DNA of 64,000 bases from DASXMT01 sp963781305 (GTDB lineage: Bacteria > Actinomycetota > Acidimicrobiia > Acidimicrobiales > RAAP-2): assembly GCA_963781305.1 (NCBI GenBank), contig CAWAFL010000001.1, positions 1,240,001-1,304,000 of the forward strand, read 5' to 3'. The notes beneath the pieces are model-generated. The model was not told the DNA's origin. It saw only the letters and a list, made by a program, of their open reading frames with translations, and searched no databases. A program made the translations under genes and the position numbers. Shown here piece by piece: positions 55,207 through 62,733 of this stretch (its first letter is position 1; every line of letters starts with the position of its first letter).

Positions 55207-55407
55207 ATGAAGCCATGGCAGAGCAACAGGCCGTGCCCGCTGTGCGGGTCACTGGCATCATCGACGCGGTTCCACCGAAAGGGAACAGTTCGGTGCCAAC
55301 TTCGTGAGCGGTCACGAGAGCACATACACAAGACCTGCGTCGACTGCCGCTATGAGTGGGCAGAGCTTCCGGCTGAGACTGGAACGCCTGCGCGACTGTC
55401 GGCGTAA
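55207..55407 (+). CDS. Small zinc-ribbon protein
   Basis: ATG at 55207 with GGGAGGG about 13 bp upstream; 66 residues. Two Cys pairs (CPLCGSLASS and CVDCRYEW) flank a basic middle (RKGTVRCQLRERSREHIHK), the pattern of a zinc ribbon. It is probably a small regulatory or nucleic-acid-binding protein. It lies between two hairpins of the same type. Confidence 0.6.
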   Translation: MKPWQSNRPCPLCGSLASSTRFHRKGTVRCQLRERSREHIHKTCVDCRYEWAELPAETGTPARLSA

Positions 55408-55578
55408 GGTTCCCCACTACTTCCAAGCTGCCGTCGGCCGTCCCGGATTCCAGCCGTCCCAGGCACCAAACGCCAGATGGCGAGCGGATCGGATGCCTCC
55501 CCCACATAGCGTCGGATCATGAGCTTCTGTGCCGTATGTGGCAAATCGTCTGGAGCCGAACTGAGGGACTAGCGGATG

Positions 55579-55598
55579 CCCCGGTTTCGGCCGGGGGT
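55579..55598. terminator. Hairpin GCCCCGG-TTTC-GGCCGGGG
   Basis: A six-pair GC stem with a TTTCGG loop, like those at 52656 and 53122, about 170 bp after the zinc-ribbon gene. Confidence 0.5.
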
Positions 55599-55697
55599 CT
55601 CTCGGGCCCGGACGTCCACTCATCCGACCAGACGCACGTCGGCGGCAGCGCATTGGTACGGTTCAAGCACGTAGGAGTTTGAACGGGGGCAGTGAAG

Positions 55698-55913
55698 ATG
55701 GAGAGCGTACGACAGGAAGTCGGAGACGAGCACAACAGTTCGTTTGAGATGATCGCCGTGGATGTAAGGCATTCCAAGCCTGGATTCGAGTCCGGGGAGG
55801 AGGCAACCGAATCTCGAGAAGGCGAGCGTCGCTTTCCGCTCAGCGAGGAACGTGATGTGCCGCAAGCCTCACTTGCTGATCGAATCCGTAATGGCAAGCA
55901 CGGCAGCGCCTGA
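55698..55913 (+). CDS. Small hydrophilic protein, coupled to the DUF1036-like gene
   Basis: ATG at 55698 (MESVRQEVGDEHNSSFEMIA) gives 71 residues ending RIRNGKHGSA. It is acidic with many Glu and Ser and no recognisable fold. Its stop overlaps the start of the next gene (TGATG), indicating translational coupling. The operon is short and follows the hairpin at 55579. Confidence 0.5.
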   Translation: MESVRQEVGDEHNSSFEMIAVDVRHSKPGFESGEEATESREGERRFPLSEERDVPQASLADRIRNGKHGSA

Positions 55914-56287
55914 TGGGCGCCTCGACAGTCAGCTTCCACAATTCGTATTCGACAACCCTGTTTGTCGCCTACCTTCGGGAGGATCATGGCTGCGGCGATG
56001 AATGCGGACAGCCGTGGGATGTTCTTGGCTGGGTGAAGCTTGTCCCAGGCGCCACGGGATACAGGGCAAATCCCACCAACAATAGGTACTTCTACTATTA
56101 CGCGGAAGCCCTAAATGGAGCAATCTGGAGAGGTCCCGCTGTAGCCGAGGTAAGCAATTCTGCCTTTGAGAAATGCACCTGCATCGGCGTGCGTGAAGTT
56201 AATGGCGGCTCTATAAATCCTTACCACGATGTAGGGTTCCGAGAGCTTGACACCGACGTTCACGGAGGCGTCAACTTCATTCCTTGA
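55913..56287 (+). CDS. DUF1036-like protein
   Basis: 124 residues beginning MGASTVSFHNSYSTTLFVAY. The centre reads QPWDVLGWVKLVPGATGYRA and NRYFYYYAEALNGAIWRGPA, similar to DUF1036 proteins, which have W-x-x-x-G-W then P-G then Y-Y-Y-A-E. Four Cys could form disulphides. No signal peptide is obvious. DUF1036 function is unknown. It is coupled to the small gene before it. Confidence 0.6.
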   Translation: MGASTVSFHNSYSTTLFVAYLREDHGCGDECGQPWDVLGWVKLVPGATGYRANPTNNRYFYYYAEALNGAIWRGPAVAEVSNSAFEKCTCIGVREVNGGSINPYHDVGFRELDTDVHGGVNFIP

Positions 56288-56342
56288 TAACCAGACGGAC
56301 ACCCCCGTTCGGCTCGATTGTCCGTCCCCGTAGCCTTGTCTC

Positions 56343-56460
56343 ATGTGTGGCCGCATCGGACTGAAGGACCCACCTCGATACGTTGGGAAGTGGCTCGGCG
56401 CCCGAGTCTCCGACGAGCTTGAGGCCACCTGGGAAGCGCGCTATAACGTCGGCCCCGTGC
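56343..56460 (+). pseudogene. N-terminal fragment of a second SRAP (YedK/HMCES-like) gene
   Basis: ATG at 56343 reads MCGRIGLKDPPRYVGKWLGA and RVSDELEATWEARYNVGP, which is the start of an SRAP-family protein, with the catalytic Cys2 in place. After 56460 homology ends and the sequence runs into the C-terminal end of the opposite-strand SRAP gene. Compared with that gene's N-terminus it differs at about 14 of 114 bases, nearly all synonymous. Confidence 0.8.
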
Positions 56461-56482
56461 TCCGAGTCCGGGCATTTCACCT

Positions 56483-57176
56483 TCACTGCGACTTCAAGGC
56501 CTCAGTCAGTTGCCGACCCTGGTTCCGCACGTTTCCAACACTCTGACCCACTGGCCAATGCCGCAGGACACCGGCTGGCCCAGGACGGAGCATCCCTTCC
56601 AACTCTTCGTCGGCATCCACCGCTGGGTCGAGCCATCGCTCCCACGTCTCGGACTCGAGCACCACAGGCTGACGGTGGTGTATCTGCTCCATGTCGGGAC
56701 CGGCGTCGGTCGTGATAATCGTGGCCGAGTAGATCTCTTCGCCTTCAGGAGAGCGCCACCACTCCCATAGACCAGCGAATACGACCGGCTTTTCGTCCGC
56801 TCGAGTGAACCAGTGAGGCTGTTTAGCCTTTCGGTCCGGAACCGCCTGCCACTCGTAGAAGCCACTGACAGGTACGAGCAGGCGTCGGCGTTGGAAGGCG
56901 TTGCGGAACAACGGCTTGGTCGAAACCGAGTCGGCACGGGCATTGAAGCTGCGTGATCCGACTTTGGGGTCCTTCGCCCAGCTCGGGATCAATCCCCATC
57001 GGTACTGGTGGAGGACCCGATCGCCGTCACGGTCAACCTGAGCGCCGAGAATTGGGATCGGTAGGGCCGACGTTGTATCGCGCCTCCCAGGTGGCCTCGA
57101 GCTCATCCGAGACGCGGGCGTCGAGCCACTTGCCAACATCTCGAGGCGGGTCCTTCAGTCCGATACGGCCGCACAT
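56483..57176 (-). pseudogene. SRAP (SOS-response-associated peptidase / YedK-HMCES type) gene with one frameshift
   Basis: ATG at 57176 starts MCGRIGLKDPPRDVGKWLDA, with the catalytic Cys at position 2. One base near 57060 is out of step; the other frame continues PIPILGAQVDRDGDRVLHQY, RWGLIPSWAKDPKVGSRSFN (conserved Asn region) and FYEWQAVPDRKAKQPHW, with the C-terminal DMEQIHHRQPVVLE His. The family crosslinks to abasic sites in single-stranded DNA. With the frame restored all catalytic residues are there. It occurs often in phages and mobile islands. Confidence 0.82.
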
Positions 57177-57315
57177 AGTCGAAGGCTAGATAGACAGGGC
57201 GGCGGACGGTATAGCAGGCCAGAATGGGGACCGAACGTCGCATATCAGCTCATGGTCCCCACCGTGAAGGCGGCCCATGAGCACGCAAGTGGTCGGCAGT
57301 TGCCCACCCCCTTAA

Positions 57316-57816
57316 CTACTTGAACGTGAGGTCGAGGCTTGCGGCCGTGCAACTACCCGCATTCGGATCACTGACCTTGCAGAAGGACTCGTTGGCCGTG
57401 GTGTAGGTCTGAATTCGGTATTCCACAGTGTGGCCGGTGGTTCCGATCTTGTAGAGCAAGTCTGCCTGGTACTGGGTATCCCCAGCAGTGTCAATATCGC
57501 CTAAACTCCACTTGAGCTCAAAGCGCGCAGTACCACCTGGGCGCAGCGTCGATCCGTTTCCGGGACGCCCTTCAAAGGCCATTGGGTAATAGTCATACAC
57601 GTAGTGATGGCACGTACCAGTCTCAACATTTGAGATGTCACAAAACTGGCCCTGGACCGGCTTGACGGATTGCAGGGTGAGAGTCTGATTGCCGTCGTTC
57701 TTGATCAGGAACCCGCGGCTGGCTGCGCTCGCCGGGGCGGCGGTTATCAGCGCTCCCACCAGTCCGGACGTCAGCAAAACAGCCGACACCCCGATACGTA
57801 TGCATGTCTGTTTCAT
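57316..57816 (-). CDS. Secreted protein of unknown function
   Basis: ATG at 57816 has GAGGAGG upstream; 166 residues. Signal peptide MKQTCIRIGVSAVLLTSGLV with cleavage near ASA. The mature part has four Cys, DGNQTLTLQSVKPVQGQFCD, and LRPGGTARFELKWS, resembling a small beta-sandwich of secreted actinobacterial proteins. No partner gene. Confidence 0.7.
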   Translation of the reverse strand: MKQTCIRIGVSAVLLTSGLVGALITAAPASAASRGFLIKNDGNQTLTLQSVKPVQGQFCDISNVETGTCHHYVYDYYPMAFEGRPGNGSTLRPGGTARFELKWSLGDIDTAGDTQYQADLLYKIGTTGHTVEYRIQTYTTANESFCKVSDPNAGSCTAASLDLTFK

Positions 57817-57913
57817 CTGGCCCTCCTCTAATTGGGCTTCGTTGGTGGGGAGTTCTGGATGCCGCCCCAGAGCGGATAGGCCGAACGAACCTGCCGCGAG
57901 TCGGGCGAGATCA

Positions 57914-58435
57914 TCAGGTTGTCGACTTGTCGGGGCCGCAACTGGCTTGCAGCACCCGCCGAGTCCGCTCGAGCCACGCCGGGTCCACGATCTCGTCCTC
58001 GTCGCGTAGCGTCGACGCGTCGTAGGCAGGGTCGACGCAGTTGACCTCGCCCTCGAGCCCGTCGGGATCGTGGAAGCGGAGGGACAACATGGGGCCGAGT
58101 CGCCGGATGCTGCCGCTTGACGCTCCCACCGCGACCAGGCGGTCACGCAGCGCGAGCAGGGCACTCTCGTCGGCGACGGTGAACCCGATGTGGTCGAGCC
58201 GTCCCCGCTTAAACATGGCGGGGGCGAAGCTGTGGGACGCGGGGTCGTACCCGACGACCTCGAAGACGTGCAGCATGACGTTTCCCGCGACGATGACGGC
58301 CTGGCGGGTGTGGCCGGGGGCGGCACCGAACACGATGGTCGTTTCGAGGCCGATGGTGTCTTCGTAGAAGGCGCGGAAGCCGTCGAGGTCGGGCGACACC
58401 ACTGCGACGTGGCTCATACCCACCGGTTCGCTCAC
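57914..58435 (-). CDS. VOC-superfamily (glyoxalase/dioxygenase-fold) protein
   Basis: GTG at 58435 (VSEPVGMSHVAVVSPDLDGF) gives 173 residues; ATG at 58417 is the alternative. Two VOC modules are seen: MSHVAVVSPDLDGFRAFYED with the first metal His, and RLDHIGFTVADESALLALRD with the second His, followed by LRFHDPDGLEGEVNCVDPAY with the acidic ligand. Members are dioxygenases, lyases or resistance proteins. It is 108 bp beyond the ATPase gene stop in the same direction and may be its target. Confidence 0.8.
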   Translation of the reverse strand: MSEPVGMSHVAVVSPDLDGFRAFYEDTIGLETTIVFGAAPGHTRQAVIVAGNVMLHVFEVVGYDPASHSFAPAMFKRGRLDHIGFTVADESALLALRDRLVAVGASSGSIRRLGPMLSLRFHDPDGLEGEVNCVDPAYDASTLRDEDEIVDPAWLERTRRVLQASCGPDKSTT

Positions 58436-58542
58436 CTTCGGTTCCCAGGTCGGATCCTCACACCCTTTAGGCGTTCCATCTGGTGGAACAATTCGTTCCG
58501 TCCGGTCAGCGACCCGCCGAACCGCCTGGGGACGATGCGCTC

Positions 58543-61500
58543 TCAGGCAGTCTCCACCGTCCACGACAGGGCGGCAGCTGGCTGCGGCAGGTAAATGCAG
58601 TGTCCGCCAGTGCGAACCGAGTCCTCGAGGTGCGCACCGAGTAGCGGCGCCTGATCGGTGACGGCCGCGACGGCGCGCCGGAGGCTGCGCACCACGTTGA
58701 TCCGGGCCCGCTCGGCGTCCGAACCGGTCGGGCGGTCGCGACCACCGAGGCCGACCGCTCGTCTGAGCTCGCGCAAGAGCGCGTCGATTTCGGCGTGGGC
58801 ACGTTCGCCACGTACGACGTCGTTGGCGACCTCGGCATCGTCGACCTCGACCTGCAGTTGGAGCAGGCGCTGTCGATAGGCGCGCTTCGCTTGGGCGTCG
58901 AGACTCGGACCGAGATCAGTGCCGACCGGCGCGTAGGCGCCTCCTGCGAGCTCGAGGGCGGAGACCTCGGCGCCCGGCGTCGTCAGCAGCCGGGCCAGTT
59001 GCCCAACGCCGTTGCTATCGGGCAGCTGGGCGTCACCCAACGGCGTGGTCAGCACCCACTGTGTCCCATCGCGACGCATGACGGCTTGACTGGCCGCGTC
59101 CTGGAGAACCGGTGTCGGGAGCGGAGCTCGGCCTGGTCGCGCGACACCAGCGGTGGCCGCCAACCCGTCGGCCTCGACGCGCAGCCCTTCGGCCCCGTCC
59201 TCGCCTGCACGCTCGACGGCGTCGGCGAGATGGTCGAGGCAGTGGACGAGCAGGGGGGGCGACGGCATCGAGCGGGCGAGCGCAACGGCGTCGCGCGCAT
59301 GGCGGACCGCGGCTTGGGAGTCGCCGTCGAGGGCGGCGAGGCGACCGAGCACGTCGTCGACCGGCAGGCCGGCACTATGGCCGCCACCAGCGTTGAGCAG
59401 CCCGGCATACGGGAGCAGCGCACTGTAGACGGGCCCGGCGTACGTTGTTGCACCCGCTCGGGCAACCGTGTCTCCGAGGACGCGCAGCAGGTGGTCGCCT
59501 GTCATCGACCGCAGGAGGCGCTCGGGTCGAGATCCGTACCGGTGCAGCACGTCCTGCACGGTCGAATCATCGCCGAACAACTGCGCTCCAAATCCTTTCT
59601 GTACTAGCAACACCGGCGAGGGCACTTCGTCGAACATCTCCGTCGCGACGCGATAGACCTCCTCGGTCCTCACGTCGGCGGCGCCGTAGAGGTCGAACAG
59701 CATCAGTTGGTGCATAGCCTCGCACCCGAGCAAGACGACCGGTTCGATGTTCCCGGCTCCTACATGCGTGGCCGCAGTCATCGCTGCGGTAGCGGACGAC
59801 CGGTTGCCGCTCAGTGCGAGGAGGGTGGTGCGCTGCACCAGTGTGCTGTGGCGCCACGCCGCTGAGGGCAGCAGCGCGGCCAGCACCTCAGCGCTTCCCA
59901 GGGACTCGTTCGCGGCGCCAAGGTCGCCTTGATTTAGGTAGTGGCCGGCGCGGCGCTGATGCCCGTAGAGCGCGAGGTCAGATCGACCAGCACGCTCCGC
60001 GAGACGGACGACCTCGTCCGCCGCGACAATGACACCGTCGACCTCCGACCGACTCTTCGCCGACATCGCCTGGTTGATGAGCGATTCGGCGATGAGGGTG
60101 GGATCGCCCGTAACTCGGGCCACCGCGATCCCTTTGTCGGCCCACGCACGGACCCGGTCAGTGGCATCGACATCGGCACCGCCGAGCATGGTGAGGCGTC
60201 CGAGCAGCGTGGCCCGGAGGTGCATCTCCTCGGGCGGGAGCGCGTCGAGTGCCTCCTCTAGACGACGCACGCGCTGAAGGTCGGGCACGAACGCAGTGAC
60301 CTGGAGGACGGCGCCGGCCTCAGCCCTTGCCCGCGTCACGGGGTCCGAGCACCCGCGGGCCAGGTCGGCGGCCTCGTGATAGAGGTCCAACGCCGGGTTG
60401 AGATCGCCGAGCCAGCTCAGCACCTCGGCCAGGTCGAGGGCCACGTTCGCGAGAAGGTCAGGGCGCTCCACGCATTCCGCGCCGACCTCGCGCGCATCCC
60501 ATAGGAGACCAGCAGCTCGCGCCTGCTGACCGGCGCCAACGAACTCAGCAGCCACCTCGCACGCAACCTCGACCGCGTCGGCAATAGCCGACGCGCCGAC
60601 GGCAGCATGCAGATGGTGGCGTGAGGCCTCTGCGCGTCCGTCGAGCGTGCCGACGGCGTCCCACGCCATCGCGAGCCGGTCGTGCACGTAGCGAGCGTCG
60701 CTCAGCCGTCCGGCGGCTTCAGCCAGCAATGCGTGGCGAAAGCGCACGCCATTCGGCGCCACCTCCTCGACGACACCTTCGCGCTCTGCCGGTTCGAGAC
60801 GCACGACGGCTACCGCCGTCGTGCAGGAGGTCGCAATGGCAAGGAGGGCGAGTGGCGTGCCGGAGCCGGCGACCGCTGCCACGGCCAGTAGCTCCCGAGT
60901 GTCGTTGTCGAACCGATCGAAGGAGTGGTCTATGACTTCGCCGATCACCCCGACGCCGTCGGGAGCACGCACGATCTCCCGCACGAACAGCGGATTGCCA
61001 CCTGTCCGTGCGTGCAGCCTGACGGCGTCGACGGATCGAGCGCTTTCGGCGGTAGCGAGTTGGCGCACCCCTTCGACGTCGAGGCCTCCGACCTGGACTA
61101 GCCGCGACACCCGTCGCACGCCATCGATCCGGGGCATATCCGGCTCGTAATCGCGGCTGGTCGCCACGAGCGCCACAGGCGCATCGCCGAGCGCCCGCGC
61201 CAGGTGGTCGAGCACCCAGATCGCCATCGGATCGGCCCAATGCAGGTCTTCCAGGACCACTAGGGCGGGCGCACACGATATGAGAGCGTCAGCAAGCAAC
61301 TCGAGATGCTCCCATCGTCGGTCCTCGGCCGAGATCGACACCTCGCTGAGGGCGTTGAGGCCGAGCGAGTAGTAGACGCCCCGCCAAAGCTCCATCGGTT
61401 CCCGCCGCGAGCGGTTGGCCTCAGCGCGGAGAACACGCATCCCATTCGCCCTGGCCATGATCGCAGCTTCGTCCGCGAGCCGGGTCTTGCCGATGCCGGG

Positions 61501-61743
61501 TTCGCCCACCAACAGGGTAATGGTCGGTCGGCCCGAACGGCCTTCCTCCAAAGCGGCCTGCAACACCATGAGCTCGTAATCCCGTCCGACCAGGACATCG
61601 GGAGTGGGTGCGTGCTTCGCCACCTCAGACTTGCCCGCTTCGATGCATGTCGTTGGGCTCAGTGGCGGGAGAGAAACGACCCGCACTCGGAAATTCGGAA
61701 TGCGTCGGTCCTCCGATGCTATGCAGCCTTTTTGCGGCTGCAA
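58543..61743 (-). CDS. Giant AAA/ATPase regulator without a LuxR HTH
   Basis: 1066 residues from ATG 61743; a GTG at 61623 (VAKHAPTPDVLVGRD) is perhaps the real start. Walker A GEPGIGKT is at about 80-87 and Walker B LVVLEDLHWADP at about 161-172, so it is a STAND-type ATPase (AAA_16). TPR-like helices fill residues 350-900. The last 170 residues end GGHCIYLPQPAAALSWTV, a C-terminal domain often found on actinobacterial regulators, with an Ala/Arg-rich coiled-coil-like stretch before it. No LuxR HTH or BTAD domain is seen. It probably senses a ligand and regulates through a partner. Confidence 0.85.
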   Translation of the reverse strand: MQPQKGCIASEDRRIPNFRVRVVSLPPLSPTTCIEAGKSEVAKHAPTPDVLVGRDYELMVLQAALEEGRSGRPTITLLVGEPGIGKTRLADEAAIMARANGMRVLRAEANRSRREPMELWRGVYYSLGLNALSEVSISAEDRRWEHLELLADALISCAPALVVLEDLHWADPMAIWVLDHLARALGDAPVALVATSRDYEPDMPRIDGVRRVSRLVQVGGLDVEGVRQLATAESARSVDAVRLHARTGGNPLFVREIVRAPDGVGVIGEVIDHSFDRFDNDTRELLAVAAVAGSGTPLALLAIATSCTTAVAVVRLEPAEREGVVEEVAPNGVRFRHALLAEAAGRLSDARYVHDRLAMAWDAVGTLDGRAEASRHHLHAAVGASAIADAVEVACEVAAEFVGAGQQARAAGLLWDAREVGAECVERPDLLANVALDLAEVLSWLGDLNPALDLYHEAADLARGCSDPVTRARAEAGAVLQVTAFVPDLQRVRRLEEALDALPPEEMHLRATLLGRLTMLGGADVDATDRVRAWADKGIAVARVTGDPTLIAESLINQAMSAKSRSEVDGVIVAADEVVRLAERAGRSDLALYGHQRRAGHYLNQGDLGAANESLGSAEVLAALLPSAAWRHSTLVQRTTLLALSGNRSSATAAMTAATHVGAGNIEPVVLLGCEAMHQLMLFDLYGAADVRTEEVYRVATEMFDEVPSPVLLVQKGFGAQLFGDDSTVQDVLHRYGSRPERLLRSMTGDHLLRVLGDTVARAGATTYAGPVYSALLPYAGLLNAGGGHSAGLPVDDVLGRLAALDGDSQAAVRHARDAVALARSMPSPPLLVHCLDHLADAVERAGEDGAEGLRVEADGLAATAGVARPGRAPLPTPVLQDAASQAVMRRDGTQWVLTTPLGDAQLPDSNGVGQLARLLTTPGAEVSALELAGGAYAPVGTDLGPSLDAQAKRAYRQRLLQLQVEVDDAEVANDVVRGERAHAEIDALLRELRRAVGLGGRDRPTGSDAERARINVVRSLRRAVAAVTDQAPLLGAHLEDSVRTGGHCIYLPQPAAALSWTVETA

Positions 61744-62204
61744 CCATCACCCGAGCCGGTCCCGCTGACGATTGACCGTCCGCAGCCCCGTCAATCCCCT
61801 CGGCGAGCTCTTCGCCGGCGAGTGGTCTTGACTTACGAAGATGCTGACGCGCGATCTCAGTCGAATCCTCATCTCTGCTGGTGATCGATCGAAACCGCTT
61901 CTCGGTCGGGGGAATAGCTCTCCCGCACAATTCGGCAAGAGCCGCGTATTGGTGCTCCCAATGTTCATCCGCAATGTCCGGGAGAGAGAACGGCACGCTT
62001 GCCATCGTTCCATGCTGTGGTCAACGGCGCGAAATCGGGTCCATGCCACCAATTCAGGCAGGGCGTACGTCGGGCCGCGATCCAGCTGTGCCTCGGACGT
62101 CGGCAGGCGCGGTCTGGTGCTTCTATCCTTCCTGATGTTCCGGAGCACCCGGTGTCCGCGCTCGGTATCCAAGTGGTCCACGTCGGCGGGCACCAGCCCC
62201 CAGC
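61744..62204. other. Region with a possible gene relic
   Basis: Mostly noncoding. On the minus strand around 61880-62005 the peptide SLPDIADEHWEHQYAALAEL and CGRAIPPTEKRFRSI resembles the start of a small conserved protein I have seen in actinobacteria, but the rest is degraded. The ATPase promoter must lie at its left end. Confidence 0.35.
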
Positions 62205-62440
62205 CTCAACCTCGCGGCACTTTGCCCCGTCCCCAAGGCCCTTCCTCCCTCGTCCCTCTGCCCCTCCCTTCCCCGCTCGGGTGGGGTCCCGGGCGTGCGG
62301 CGGCGGTCTGCCCCTGCGTCCCCGGTGCCGGTGGCCGTCGTGCCTGGGCGGCCCGGTGCGCGCCGGTTTTGGGGCCGTTTGGCGTGCTCCCCCTTGCCTT
62401 CTCGTCGTTCGACGGGAGGCGCAGGGAGGACGGGACCCGG
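62205..62440. repeat. GC-rich repeat R2 (longest copy)
   Basis: About 235 bp: CGCGGCACTTTGCCCCGTCC, CCAAGGCCCTTCCTCCCTCG, then GGGGTCCCGGGCGTGCGGCG and GGTTTTGGGGCCGTTTGG. It matches the reversed copy at 50395-50622 over most of its length. No coding potential. Confidence 0.6.
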
Positions 62441-62733
62441 AAACGGGCCGAGAGCGTCCACAGCCCCGAGGTCGAACCTGCCCGCCCGCCCGGTGTTTTA
62501 GGGTGTGGGAGGTGCGAACGACGTTCGCTGGTCGGTCATCTACGAGGACGCCGAGCTGTCGATCTGGGTAACACGACCCCACCCGAACGGGAGATGGACG
62601 AACGAGAGATGGATGGGCAGAGGGAAGATGGAGGGGGCTTTGGGGGGAGGGCAGAGTGCCGTCGTCGGGGTACTAACCCACTGTGCGAGGTGAGCGCCTC
62701 CCTCAAGGCTAACGAGGGGTCGTCTTCCGAGTG
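62441..62733. other. Spacer before the surface-protein gene end
   Basis: A plus-strand frame at 62505-62693 (NDVRWSVIYEDAELSIWVTR) has a coding look but no ribosome site; it may be a short relic. A Ser/Gly-poor purine-rich stretch (62590-62650) follows. Nothing else is seen. Confidence 0.3.

Noticed and set aside
62505..62693. Plus-strand 62-codon frame with NDVRWSVIYEDAEL
   Set aside because: It has some coding look but no start signal, and half of it is low-complexity purine-rich sequence; it is kept only as a possible relic in the spacer note.
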